Part shown: one piece after another, positions 1 through 11,527 of the stretch | How the letters are laid out: every line of letters begins with the position of its first letter | Position numbering within the stretch: the first letter of the stretch is position 1 | Assembly: GCA_001792895.1 (NCBI GenBank) | Contig: MARA01000032.1 | Span: 124,001-188,000, forward strand | Length of the DNA: 64,000 nucleotides | Reading direction: 5' to 3' | Source of the DNA: Lentinus brumalis | Taxonomy: Eukaryota; Basidiomycota; Agaricomycetes; Polyporales; Polyporaceae | Notes under the pieces: generated by a model | Told to the model about the DNA's origin: nothing | Database searches by the model: none | What the model saw: the letters and a program-made list of their open reading frames with translations, nothing else | Position numbers and translations under genes: made by a program

Positions 1-570
1 TGAGTGCCACATACTTAAGGTCTCGGTCCCTTCTGGGTTCCGTTGCACCTCTTGGCCCAGGGGAAGGAGTCGAGCAGCCACGGCGCAGGTACGTTGCCAG
101 TGCAGCTCGCCGTCATACGAAATTTCGGAAGTCAACCAGAACAAGACACGAAAACTTGGAGGCGCCTGACAGCCTAGAGACCACTCGAGCACGTCCGTCC
201 GCAACCATCATGATGACACGATACCCTCTGCTCTTCGTCTACTCGGAGTAGGATCTCTCTGGGTGAATCGCTTTCACTTGGACTGTGTAGCAGGAGAGCT
301 ACGGTCCGCGGTTTACATCGTTCGGGCGAGAGGACCCGGCGACGTCGTCTACAATGGGCAGAGTGGAGAAGTCTCATACCAATTGGTAGACGAAGTACTC
401 GTACATGTGGGTATATCGCTCGGAAAGGACAGAGTAGAGTTGTTCTCGAGCTTCTTTGTATGTATGCGCTTCTATTTAGCTTGGGCATGCTCCTGCTGAC
501 GGTCCGTTCCACTATACATCGCACGGCGGTAACACGACAGGCACAGTTGGGCTTGAATCCGCATCTGCAA
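1..570. other. No gene recognised at left edge
   Basis: This stretch lies downstream of the first hydrolase. The open frames are short and overlapping, and none shows a family signature or a splice pattern I can support. Confidence 0.4.
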
Positions 571-1795
571 TCAGACGATCACCTCCAAAAACGACTGCAA
601 CACAATAGAGGGATCGTCCCATTGAACCTAAGCGGTGCATCGAAGCCGTTAGCGTACGCTGACATTGTCGTCCACAGAGCACGACTTACGAGGTGATTTC
701 CGCCCTTGATCCACTTGACCTTGACCTCGGTACCATTGCGTTTGCCGTCGTCCTCGATCTGCCATGCAGCTACAAGGCCAAGAGCAAGTGTGGCGTCCCC
801 GACCACGACCGAGATCTTCATGTGCGGCAACTTGCTCTTGATATCCGACCCGAAGCATGCACGCTCGTAGCTCGCACGAAGTTGCGCTGCAGAAGACATG
901 TACCAGGTCGCGTCGAGCATTGCCGATCCGAACGACAGGATCTGCGCGATCTCCGCGTCGGACATGTTGTAGATGGTCGGCGCACGGTACGTCGCAGGGA
1001 CCACCCACTCGACACCGTCGAAGGAGCGGGATGAGAGATCCGGGTGTTTGAAGTACGAGGTAAGCCACTGCACGCCGATGAGTCCGGCCTGGTCTGGTCT
1101 GATGCTCGTCTCCAACTGGGGCGTCCAAGACTGCGGCGCCTCAGGAACGCCAAGGGCGACCAGCGGCGACTCTGAGAAGAAGATTGGACGGTGAGTCGAT
1201 GTGACCGGGAAGCCAGGCGGAGAGTTACTGACCGTGCAAGATCAGGGTCCGCAGGTATGCCCCGAGACGCGCCTGAACGCTTTGCGGGTACGTGTCTATG
1301 TGCGAGACGACGGACAGGGCGAACGCACAGCCCAGGGACCACCCCATGAGGGCAATTCCACCGGAGGAACCATCCGCGGAGACGGGAGGGAGGTTAGCCT
1401 CCTGGATGAACTTGTCGATGAAGGCGGCTAGTTCTGCTCCTCGTGCTCGGAGAAAGGCTGCCTTCTGGTCGTCACTGGCCGTTGGAAGACCGCCAACCTC
1501 TGCCGCATCGTACGGGGTAGAATCAAAATAGCCTCTGCGGCTGACTGCGACGAAGCGAACGCCCGGAGGCTTCGAGTCCTGTATGAACTTGACGAGTCTG
1601 TCGTAGATATCTGCGTGTCCGAGAAACAACGTTATCAGTAACAAGTATATGTGCGGCTCGTTGAAACTCACGGTAACCGTAGCCAATGCCGTGGAGGGCG
1701 AAGATGGTTACATAGGACTCCGGTGAGGCGCTCGGCACCCCGCTGTCGAGGTAGGCGAGCTCGGTGCCGCTATCGTCAACGGTGATTGAAGGCAT
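571..1795 (-). CDS. alpha/beta-hydrolase family protein, paralogue 1
   Basis: Four exons (1795-1672, 1610-1233, 1171-690, 627-571) join in phase to 346 aa. The protein starts MPSITVDDSGTELAYLD, and the HG oxyanion-hole motif (ALHGIGYG) lies near residue 35. The nucleophile elbow is GWSLG, and a late NHLVQWDDP segment supplies a candidate catalytic His. The order fits the alpha/beta-hydrolase fold of cytosolic esterase/lipase-like enzymes; no signal peptide is seen. The substrate is unknown. It is one of three paralogues in the first 14 kb with the same exon plan and the same NH[LF] junction before the last short exon. A TATA-like box lies about 60 bp upstream. An in-frame ATG at 1837 is possible, but the start at 1795 aligns with both paralogues. 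The fold assignment is firm; the biochemical role is not. Confidence 0.85.
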
Positions 1796-1855
1796 GTGGG
1801 CTTTGAGATGTGAGTAGAAGGCGATTTCACAGGGCAACCGTCCACTGTCTTCGCA

Positions 1856-1864
1856 CTTATATAC
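1856..1864 (-). promoter_or_regulatory. TATA-like box of hydrolase paralogue 1
   Basis: On the minus strand the sequence reads GTATATAAG about 60 bp before the start codon at 1795. Position and composition suit a fungal TATA element. Confidence 0.4.
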
Positions 1865-2444
1865 CCAGAGTACTTAGCGGCACGCGGAAGAAGACGGCGA
1901 CTAATGCGCGCTAAATCCCCTGGGCGGCCCGCTGGCACTCACCGACACCCCCGACTTTTGCACACTGTACGATTGCATCGGAGAACCCTGCAAGGACGGT
2001 CAGAAAGGTGACACACACGGTCTGTTGTCATTGGACATACCGATGCGTTATGCTCGCATTCTCATTTCACCCGCGAATATCTCAACGTTTGAGCGCTCTT
2101 CATCCTGGGGTTACATACTTACACCGCTAGCACTGCCCTTGGCTACCCTTGGGTGGATCGTCGGAGTCCAGACACGGTTGAAAGCCACTCCTTCATGAGC
2201 GTAGGTCACACACGTAATATACTTGGCAGTGTGCCGCACGCATGACAATTGGGCGACCGGGTGTCGTGCGACGCGAGCGGCGGCTTGACCCCGCAATAAA
2301 TAGGAGCGGATGGCTACGAGAGGCGCATATGGCGGCTTGATCCCGCGATGAGTAGCCTACGAGAGGCACATGTGACATGTCAGTGGTCCGGCACCAGCAC
2401 GCCCTCCGGTGCCATCGCATCTGATGAGTCCCGCCAAGTGGGAC
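1865..2444. other. Spacer between hydrolase paralogues 1 and 2
   Basis: No coding signal is seen. It contains the imperfect direct repeat at 2280-2372. Confidence 0.4.
2280..2372. repeat. Two-unit imperfect tandem repeat
   Basis: Unit 1 (2280-2330) and unit 2 (2331-2372) both start GGCGGCTTGA[CT]CCCGC and both end near CTACGAGAGGC[GA]CAT[AG]TG. The second unit lacks about 9 bp in the middle. The repeat lies just downstream of hydrolase paralogue 2. Confidence 0.6.
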
Positions 2445-3670
2445 TCAGACGACAACCTCCCTGAACGTTTGCAGAGCAAGCGAGGGATCGTCCCAATGGG
2501 TCTAAGCCATGCAGAGTCCCTCGTTAGACGGTGGTACAGATTTTTGGAGAGCATTACTTACGAAGTGATTTGTGCCATTGATCCACTTGACCTCGACCGC
2601 GCTTCCACTTCCTATGCCGTCGTTGTCGGCCTCCACCGCCCATGCAGCCCCAATAGCAAACGCAAGCGTGACGTCCCCCACCACGATCCAAGCCTTCATG
2701 TGCGGCACCCGCGCCCTGACACTCGGGTCAAAGCATGCCCTCTCGTAGCTCTTGCGGAGTTGCGTTCCGGAGGCCATGTACCAGGTCGCATCAGGCCCCA
2801 CTGGGTCGTAAGACACGATCTGCGAGACCTCCGCATCTGACATGGTGAAGATGCTTGGGGGCCGGAACGTCGCGGGCACGACGTACTCGAGCACTTCGAG
2901 CGAATGAGTCGAGAGGTCGCCGTGTCGGAAGTACGAGGTGAGCCACTGGACCCCGATGCGTAGGGCCTGGTCTGGGGCGATGCTCGTGTCATACTGGGGC
3001 GTCCAGGACTTGGGTGCCGGGGAAGACCGAGCGCAACCTGAGTTGTTTCTAGAGGGAAGATGTCATTTCTTTTCATGATCGAGAATCTTCGGGTCGCCAG
3101 TCGGTTCACTTACCGTGCAAGATCAGCGTTCGCAAGTACGCCCCGAGACGTGTCTGCACCCTCTGTGGGTATGTATCCATGTGAGAGACGACGGATAGGG
3201 TCACTGCACAACCTAGAGACCAGCCCATGAGAGCGATTCCGCCGGAGTGTCCATCCGCAGAGACGGGAGGGAGATGGAACTCTTAAATAAACTTGTCGAT
3301 GAAGATTGCTACGTCCGATCCTCGTGCTCGGAGGAAGGCTTCCTTCAGGTGATCATCACCCGTAGTGAGGTTGGCGATCTCGTCTGGGCTGAACGGGGTC
3401 GAACCCGGGTAGCCTCTGCGACTGATCGCGACGAGGCGGATGTCCGAAGACTCTTGTGCAAGTCCCAGAAGCCTGTCGTAAATATCTGCGAAGAGGATCG
3501 AGTATCGTACGATTGAAGATGTATAGGTGCCTAGGTCAGAACTCACGAAAGCCGAAGACAATGCCGTGGATGGCAAAGATGGTGACATATGAGTCCCGGG
3601 AGGCGCTGGGCACTCCGCTGTCGAGGTATGCGAGCTCTGTGCCGTTGTCGCCAACAGTAATGGTAGGCAT
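2445..3670 (-). pseudogene. alpha/beta-hydrolase paralogue 2, disabled
   Basis: This is a close relative of the gene at 571-1795, with the same MP[ST]ITV..GTELAYLDSG start, GWSLG elbow and NHF...HWDDPS end, and introns at the same places. The codon at 3283-3285 is TAA where paralogue 1 has CAG (within KFI-Q-E), so the frame stops before the nucleophile Ser. A second break lies in the exon just after the third splice site (about 3018-3030): one base is missing between GLP and APKSW relative to paralogue 1. The reading frame is otherwise conserved to the last exon, so the decay is recent. The nonsense codon cannot be a homopolymer error, which makes a pseudogene the best reading. A truncated product of about 140 aa could still be made but would lack the catalytic Ser. 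Confidence 0.75.
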
Positions 3671-3710
3671 GTGGGCTCCGACTGGGTGCGCATATTTCGA
3701 GTCCCTCGGA

Positions 3711-3720
3711 CATTTATACC
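3711..3720 (-). promoter_or_regulatory. TATA-like box of hydrolase paralogue 2
   Basis: The minus strand reads GGTATAAATG roughly 45 bp upstream of the start codon at 3670. It matches the placement seen for paralogue 1, so the promoter was duplicated with the gene. Confidence 0.4.
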
Positions 3721-4064
3721 TCGTCGCAGATGGGCGGCGATGTCAATCGCAGCGGATGCACCGACTGCGCGGCATGATACCCGGGCGCGCCCTTGATACT
3801 TCCTCCGTGCAGGTTATAAACTGTTACCGAGGGCTACATACCAAACCCTTTCTCGTACCTGTGACCTGAATATCAGCGCGCAAGAATACAGTGATGATGG
3901 CGAGCGTACCTCGCGTCTGTGGCTGAGTAAGTAGTCCTCGGCGACATCCGTCTAAGTATCCTTGCGGCTTGCTTGCGGCGTATCACTTATGTCGCTAGTA
4001 CCTTCGAATAAATGTGGCAACATACAAACACAGCTGAACATACAGTACTCCTACATGGGCGCGC
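3721..4064. other. Spacer, nothing recognised
   Basis: This is sequence between the hydrolase pseudogene promoter and the 3' end of the P450. I see no gene or repeat. Confidence 0.4.
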
Positions 4065-6240
4065 TCAGATTGTACAGTGCGCTGCGCGCCACGACACTTG
4101 TGCGACCTTCGACGCGGACCGCGGCGTGATTTTGCACTTAAAAGGAAGTGGATAGCTATAACACGCACGTCAGTAGCGATACAGCGCCCCCGGCCGCGAA
4201 TCAGTCGCACCTGATAAGCCCCATTGTGAACTCCGGCTTGAGCTCCCCTTCGTCAGGAAGGGAGATGTCGAACACAGAGAGGAGGGTAGAGATGAATATG
4301 AATATGGAGTTCTCTGCGAGAGGTTTCCCGGGGCACAGTCTGTCGATGGGGCGGAGGTCAATAAGAGGCATTTGGGTTGCTTGAGCTCGAGACGCACCTT
4401 CTTCCGAAACCGAACGCCCACTGGGCAGGATCCACGGGCGCATCCTCTCCTTCTCCGACGAGCCACCGTTCGGGTACGTACTCACGTGGGTCGTACGGAC
4501 CGTGATGCTCATATGCCACAGCCCTACAGTAGTTCCTGGTCATTTGTCAGGTTCCACCCGTCAGTAAGTCGTGCACGAACCAGCTGTTCGGCAAGACGAT
4601 TGTCCCCTTGGGGATAAAGTAACCCTCATACACGTCGTCTTCAGATACCATACGAGCGAGACCTACCGCGCCGCCTTTGTTCAGCACTTCGAACTCACGC
4701 AGGGGATGGACGGGACAAACGCACTCATGGGGACGGCCGGTTTCCAGCGCATGGTCTCCTTGATGGCGGCGTGCACATACGGGAGCTGCGACTTGTCGTT
4801 GATCGTGGGAAGACGTTCGGTCCCGATGACCCGGTCGATCTCTTCTTGTGCCAATCTCTGCTTCTCGGGGTGCAGCGCCATTGCCATCATGAAGGTAAGA
4901 GTGGTGGCGTAGGACTGGGCAAAAGGTCAGGACACGCATGATTGCGACAGCGAGCCTCGTACCGTCTCTCCTCCAGCTGCGGATGTTCGTGAGATATGAG
5001 ACATTTCTCAAAGCCGAAAGGACGAGCGTACCGCCATATAAGGAGCCGGTGGCCCACTTGATTTGGTGGTCGATGTCACCCTTGTCGTATTCAGATAGCA
5101 GATGATTTGCCAGCGAGGGCGGGGCTACTCCAGCTTGCTGCAGGCAACGTTCATCACTGAAGGGCAGACGATTGGCACTATACTGACCATTTGCTCCTTG
5201 ACATATTCGAAGGGCGTGGTGACCAAATGCTCGATCATCTCCCTGCCATGCCGGGCATGTCGCTTGAACGGGACCCATGAGGGGAGGTGCTTCACTGAGG
5301 TGCGCGGTCAACGCCAAGCCGGCTCGCCATGGTGTGATGGACACATACGGCTGGGAAAGATGTCTGCAAGGAATGCGCCCGGAACAGTCGCCTCGCTAAT
5401 CATGCGCATCGTATCTTCCGCATGCGTAACGTACTGAAGACATACGCAAGTGAACCTTGGACAACCGCTCATCGGACCACTCAAAACGCACCTCGTCGTC
5501 TGCCTTGTCTACACGTAGCCCATAAGTGACGGATAGTACGACGCGAGCCACAGCGCTGTACAAGTCATCAGCGCTCGGTGATACAGAGTGAGGAATATAC
5601 GTCGACATACAGCCGGACGTGGTCGATAAACTTCTCAGGCGCTTCCAGGAACTGCTGGCTCAGCAGCGCGGCCAGGTCCTCCTGGATATGATGATACTGC
5701 TTGATAGCATTCGGACCGAGGGCAATGTGCGCGAGTTTGCGATGAATCCGCCAATCGTCGTTGTACGGTAGCAACGGTGTGCTCTGTAAGCTAAGACTTC
5801 AGCTCAGTAGGGGAGCCCGACGGGCGCCCCGACGCACCTGGCCGAGCCGCATCAGCTCGCCTACGACCGTAAATGCAGGCCGGTCGGAATAGATGCTGTG
5901 CCTCTTCTCGAAGAGATCTGTGATGGCCTTCATCGAGTTGATGACGAGGACCTTGTATCCCAGGCCGTGGAAGAAGAAGATGTCCCCTGCGTGCCAGCTG
6001 TTAGTTTGTGTCCCGCCACCTCTTCGGGCGCACACGACACGACAGACCATATTGCTCTCTACAGCGCGCAAAGGCAAGCATGTCGCCTTGGGCAGGCATG
6101 TCGAGGATGTTCCCAAGGAGGGGCCTGATGGGGGGTCCTGGGGCATAGCGGCGATTCGTCGGGCGAGAGAGTATCCAGGAGATAGCGGCGGCCAGCACAG
6201 CAGCTAGAAGCACGAAAGGCACCGGGTCCCACAGAGACAT
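4065..6240 (-). CDS. cytochrome P450 monooxygenase
   Basis: Thirteen exons give an intact P450 of about 500 aa. The start [19 protein letters not shown] is a hydrophobic N-terminal anchor for the ER membrane, followed by the proline-rich hinge [12 protein letters not shown]. The I-helix oxygen-binding motif AGGET is encoded across a 14 bp exon. The ExxR motif appears as ETMRW. The haem-binding loop is FGFGRRLCPG, split by an intron after FGFGRR, with Cys as the axial ligand. The C-terminus is [14 protein letters not shown], typical of basidiomycete P450s. The enzyme should insert oxygen from O2 into a lipophilic substrate using a P450 reductase. The substrate and CYP family number cannot be read from sequence alone. 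It sits between hydrolase paralogues 2 and 3 on the same strand, so a joint oxidative/hydrolytic pathway is possible but unproven. Confidence 0.93.
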
Positions 6241-6323
6241 GGTCGAAAGCGGTCGGGGATCCGCGGGGAGGATACTGGCGCAGTCAAGAAGTCGATCAGG
6301 CTCTCCGGAGCTCTCTTGTGCGC

Positions 6324-6330
6324 CTTATAT
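6324..6330 (-). promoter_or_regulatory. TATA-like box of the P450 gene
   Basis: The minus strand reads ATATAAG about 85 bp before the P450 start codon at 6240. Confidence 0.35.
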
Positions 6331-7833
6331 GCCCGTCGGGGTCGTGCTGGTGGATGCGCAAGAGTACGGGTACGTGGCGCGGAAATCTGATGCAGGTACG
6401 GCTCGCAGCGGAGTTATATGGCGAGTGGGCGAGGCGGGCAAGCGGAGACGCGGAGAAGCTGTCTGTGAGGACCTACCTGCCTGGGAGAGTTTTATTGCAT
6501 GATCACGTCCGTCCGGGAAGAGCAAGTCGAGAACGAGACATCGTGGCGAAGATGCGGGGGAACCAACGTAGACCGGGAACTACTGTGCTTCCCGTGAGAA
6601 GGACAGAGGATGATCTGCTCTCGCCGGGCCCCGCCGCGCGATATGCTCGTCTTTCCGGATTCCAGACGTCGAGCGAGCGAGGAACAGAAGACATCCGGGA
6701 CGCTGATGGTTGGAAGAGCAGGACAAGCAGAGTAAGCGAGCGCCACGCTGCTACGAATTGTCTCCGTTTCAGGCAGTCACGCCACGGTGCCGTGTACCCG
6801 CAGCTTGCTCTCGACGACCATCGCCATCTGAAAAATGACACTGGCTGACAGAAACTTCCTGCCTCGCACACCGTTTCTCACTGTCGACTTTGATCAGTTT
6901 CCAAGACGAGCATGGTTCTTCTGCGCCCGTCTGGCGGCTACATAGTGGGACTAGTGGCGAGTGGCGACGAACTAGCCAAAGTGCTCAATCAAGTTTCGTT
7001 CAATCAGTACAGTGGCACCATCACTGATTCACTCGCACCAGGAGGTGAGTGGTATAAATCACCGATGTCTCCGACCGGAGGCTAGTCTCGCCATGCATGG
7101 TCCCCATCCCTTCCAAGTACTCAGGCTCGGCTTGCCTCTGGTCCGGGCTCGCTGGGGCTGATGATCACAGTACGGTTCTGCTGGTGCTGATAATAGCCGT
7201 CCCGCTTGAGTACCGGGCTGCCGCAGGAAGTACCTTCACGATAACACCCACACAGCACGTCCTAACCATTTGTGGAGTTCCGTTAGTTTGAAGTGGACGT
7301 TTCGAGGCGGCGTGCGCTGCCTTCGGAGCGCGCAACTTCCGACGATACTACAATGACATCGTGCTGTGTTCACGCAATCCACTGGAATAAAATAGGTGCG
7401 TCCTGACCCTTGCTGTATGTGGATTAGCAGTGGAGGAAATTGATTGTGGCACGACGCACGCGCAGTGCGTTTGTGCTAACCAGTAAGTACTGCTACTAAC
7501 GCAGAGAACAGTAAGTATTATGCAGGTCGCGCGCTTTCCCGAGTCCTCCGGAGCTCGGGCCCGAGCGCATCCTACCTGCAACTCATCATGATGCCCGAGC
7601 ATGTATTTATCTCCACATGAGGTCAGGAGATCTGACCAGTGATAGTAAGTAGGAGTCCCTGCAACTCGCAACCAGCGCAGAATGGTTCCCGGCATCGCTC
7701 CCTCCACGTTCCTTTGGGCATTCTTGAGGCGTGCCCCATCGTACGGAGAGGGAACCACGACACCTCGACAAGGACCACCAGGCCAATAAGAGCAACGTAT
7801 GCTTTAAGTACTTAGTCCGGAGTTGTCACGCTG
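6331..7833. other. 1.5 kb without a supported gene
   Basis: Short open frames occur on both strands (for example 6503-6871 minus and 7348-7758 minus), but none has a recognisable domain, a conserved start or consistent introns. The region separates the P450 promoter from the site-2 protease 3' end. Confidence 0.4.
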
Positions 7834-9894
7834 TCACCGGTCCAAGTATGCATTCGCCAAACCGAGCACGACACAGATCCCCAGCAACGCGCCCGCACAA
7901 ACGTGCACCACTCCTCGCAGGTCCTTCCTCCCGTGTGCGTGTGGGTCCACCTGAGGACGTCGTCCAGTCCGAGTGCCGTCCCCGCCCTCGAGCTCGCTGA
8001 GGGGTACCGACTCGGCCGTCGGGGAGCGAATCGACGACGGGGCTGACCACCAGGAGTGGAGGGCGTCGAGGAGCTGGCCGCCGTCGAGGAAGGGCAAGGG
8101 AAGGAGGTTGAAGAAGTACAGCGAGAGGGTGAGCGTCTGGAGGTACCTGTTTCAGGTGGGTCAGTTCGGGGGCCGCGCCGGTGTGGGCCAAGGACGTACG
8201 TGAAGAGTTGCGAGAACAGCAGGGGGAGGCCGATGGGCAGCATATGGGATCGGGGAGCCAGTCCCCGACGGACACTGCTCACGGGTTCGGTTCGCGTGAG
8301 TAACATGGAGGCATGACCAGTAGAGAGACAAGAGACTGACCGTCGCGCAGGATCTCGGTGCTGTCGCCCTGCCACACGAGCGTGCGCTCCGCGCCATCCT
8401 CGCCAGTCCCGTCTCCGTCTCCCCGCAGCCACGAGGGAACGTGCAGCGTCAGCGCGAGCAGCTCCTGGTCGCTCCGCGGACGGACGCAGAGCTGAGCGTG
8501 GCCGCAGTCGATGGCGGTCATGCACCTGTGTGTGGGAGTCGATGCGGAGTCGAGGAAGAGGAGCGGGTCGACGCAGCGCTCGAAGGCGGGTTCGCTGGAC
8601 GGGGCGAAGCAAGCTTGGGTGGGGATTGCGGGGTGTGAGGGGTGCAGCAGGAGACATTGTGGGCTAGCCAGAGGGCGCCGTCAGGCGGGAAGGGAATGGG
8701 CGAAAGAGGAGGGATACGCACCTGCGAACCACGCTTCTTCAGCGCACCACCCTAGAGGAGGGTCGTGTTCGGCGGGGGACGGTCGGTGCGTGAGCAGTGC
8801 TTCCCATCGCTCGGCCGCGCGTCGGCCTGTGTCGAGAGTGTCGTCGCCGACTTTGTAGATGACTGCGCCGCGGGGGAGGTGGCCGTACAACGGAGAGCTC
8901 TTCGGAGGTGTCAAATGATTCAGAGGGTCTTGTGGAGTGGGTAGCACTGACCTCGTCCACGCTGACGACGACGCGTCCGTAGAGGCTGACGTCGCTGTAT
9001 CCGAGCATAGGCCAGAGTGCGGAGGAGATACGTGCCCAGCTGAAGATGACGAGGGCGAGCCAGAAGAGGAGGTTGTGAAACGCGCCGGCAGAGATGATGC
9101 GGAGACGGGGCCGGGGCGGAAGGGAGTCAACTTCACCGGAGGGGAACGCGACAAACGCGGAGGGAAGGAGGACTGTGAGGCTCAGGCCGACCGAGCTCAG
9201 AGACACGGATTCGCTGCACGCGAAGGGTCAGTAGGCAAGCCCAAAGCAGCAGCATAGAGTGCTTACAGGGCAGCGGCGACAGCGTGGCCGAGTTCGTGGA
9301 TGATTTGTGTGGTTAGCAATGAGACGAGGAGAACGGGTAGATCGCTCAAGGGTGTAGTGACTCCAGGGATCTAGGTAATGTGTGGGCTCGTCTGGTACGC
9401 ACCGTCGAGCACGGACTCACAATCAAGGTCAACGGAGCCTGATGTGAACTGGACGGCAGTGCGACCTCTGGCAGTGCGTCCCGCTTGTGTAGGGCAGGGC
9501 TATGAGGAGGAGGAATCGCGTATAATTTGTCGTACAGGGACAGTGCTAGCTGAATGGAGGCCCACACGAGCAGCACCAGCGATCCTACCATGCCGACAGC
9601 CCCGAGAATACTTCCCGCATCATACGCCGAGGTTACCAACGCCTTCCACCGGCTCCTCCTGAGACGTGCTGATGCAGATAGGTGGATGTCATTGAACGAG
9701 GACAACTGGGCGGATAAATGGAGGTTGTGGAGGGTTATGCGAGTGCTGCGAGACGCGAACAAGAGCGGGGAAGCCGAGGTCAGCGAAGACGACGGAGCCG
9801 GGAGGAAGGAGGCGGGTCCCTTGCGTCTGCGGTGAGCACGGTATGCATAAAGCAAGCCCCAGAAGACGGCGAGGACGAGGAGGAGCATCGACAC
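7834..9894 (-). CDS. site-2 protease-like intramembrane metalloprotease (peptidase M50)
   Basis: The spliced protein is roughly 540 aa and starts MSMLLLVLAVFWGLLYAYRA. After an intron it continues IPGVTTPLSDLPV and then TTQIIHELGHAVAAAL, which carries the zinc-binding HExxH motif inside a membrane segment. A second membrane region (AGAFHNLLFWLALVIFSW) follows. Next come a PDZ-like stretch (SPLYGHLPRGAVIYKVGDD) and a Cys-containing insert. The third zinc-ligand motif is NLLPLPFLDGGQLLDAL. The layout is that of S2P/MBTPS2, which cleaves membrane-anchored transcription factors in the Golgi; in Cryptococcus the orthologue (Stp1) releases the SREBP homologue Sre1 under low sterol or oxygen. All exons are in phase and intact. 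It is head-to-head with the gene at 10137 (242 bp apart). Confidence 0.92.
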
Positions 9895-10136
9895 AACATG
9901 TAGTACTCGTACTACTTACTTGATACTACAAAGCATTAGTTGAAGCGGCGATTCAACATTTCTTGTGCTGAAGCCCGGGGTTTTAATCGCCGCTCCTAAA
10001 TGTCAGGTCACGAGACTCGGCGGGCATTGTTCGAGTTGGCGGTTGTGGCCGTTGCTGTCGTTGTCTTCCTCCCCGTTTGCTGCAGCCTGCTCGCGTCCAT
10101 CCACGACCCCGGCGACGATACACACGATTTTGAACG

Positions 10137-11527
10137 ATGCCGCGGGTCCGAGCAGCCAAACACACGGGCGCAGGCAGCTCTTCCTCTTCTCGCCCTGCCC
10201 CTGCCCCTGCCCCCGAGCCTGCAGCAGACTCCATGCCAGTCAAGAGAATCATCCCCAAGCGGGCTGCGTCCTCAGGCCCAGCCATACCCCCCACGCCCCC
10301 ACGAACGACCCACAAGCGCAAGCGTCGCTCTCGCTCACGCGTCACAGACTCGTCGTCCGAGGACGAAGACGACCACGATGTCCCCCAGCCAGAGTCTGAC
10401 AGGGAGGATCGCCGTCCCTCAGACGTCCCCAAGCTTGGCGAAGTCACCGTCGGCCACAAGAGGCGCAAGACTATGACCCTCGACGCCATCGCAGAGGAGC
10501 TCAGCGAGGCTCGTGCAGAGGAGCAGTTCTGGCTCGGCGACAAGCAGCCTTCGTCATCCACCGCCGTGGCGTCGAGCAGTAAGAGCAAGGTGGTTCCGAA
10601 CCGCATCACTAGTCGTGTTACTACCCGTGCACGCTCGCGTACGCGCTCTCCCTCGTCTTCTCCACCGCCCGCTCCCCACCTCCTCCGACGTGGCCACACC
10701 GGGTTGTTCTCTCCTCCGCCCTCTCGCAGGGCGCCTGCTGTCGTGCCCTGCCTCGCCACTCCTCCTCCGACCACCCACAAAGCAAAGGAGAAGGAGAAGA
10801 AAGTCAAGAAGCCGGGCTTACCTGAGCGCGACTCTCCCAACAACCCCTTCCTCGAGGACTCCTCTCCTGCCCCTGTCCCTGCGATCGATACCTCTTCAGA
10901 ACCACGCACGCCGAAGAAACATGTCGAGAAACCGACCATTACCATGGTTTTGTGCGTCCTCATCTCGTGTCTCCTTGCCGCGTCTGACTGTTATATAGCC
11001 GGGGTGTCAAGACGGAGATGCTGAACCCGCACTACGTCCACGAAGAGGTCGCTGCAGAAGTAGAGGCCCGCGCACGGCTTCCCGTCCACCACCCCGACTA
11101 TTCGCCCTCGGACGCGTGCGTGCCCAAGCTGCTTTTCCCCGAAGCGCGGAAACACGACGTCGCCCGCAGGCGGGCGCAGTCCACTGTTCCCGTGCCCAGC
11201 TCGCCCACCCCGACCACCAGCAGGCGCACGCGTGCAGGCTCCGCTTCGAGTACCGAAGGCGCGGGCCCCGCCACGAACAAGTCGTCCGCACCGGGGGCCC
11301 CGGGCCCGTCAATGCCGACGGTGAGAGAGGAAGAGGAGGTGGAGGTGGAGGTGATGTCCGCGGTGCTCGCTGCGAACATCGCGAAGCGCATGCGCGAGGG
11401 CGTTCTCGCGGACGGCGATGCCCCGCGCACTCGTCCGAGCAGCCGGTCGCGCGAGGTTCCTGAGCTCCCGGAGAAGGACCGCAGCGACCCGATCAAGCGT
11501 GCGCTCGGCCCTGCGCGTCGTGCGTAG
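10137..11527 (+). CDS. conserved hypothetical protein, basic/acidic low-complexity
   Basis: Two exons (10137-10951, 10999-11527; intron of 47 bp) give 447 aa. The N-terminal half is rich in Ser, Pro, Arg and acidic runs (SSSEDEDD), with KRKRRSRSR and KRRK stretches that look like nuclear localisation signals. The best-ordered part spans the intron: a SPNNPFLED motif, then TPKK and the junction TITMVFRGVKTEMLNPHYV. A C-terminal acidic run (EEEEVEVEV) precedes ANIAKRMREG. I do not recognise a named domain. The compact NPFL...TPKK...FRG block looks like a conserved functional motif in an otherwise disordered nuclear protein, possibly a cell-cycle or chromatin regulator, but that is a guess. A long open frame on the opposite strand (9983-10963) is a composition shadow. 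Confidence 0.75.

Noticed and set aside
3395..3420. tRNA T-loop-like GGGTCGAACCCGGGTAG (also near 13550)
   Set aside because: It is coding sequence for RRGYPGSTP in the hydrolases, on the other strand; no cloverleaf around it.
9983..10963. 326-codon open frame on the minus strand
   Set aside because: It is the shadow of the plus-strand gene at 10137, caused by GC-rich low-complexity codons; the plus strand has a splice-joined conserved block.
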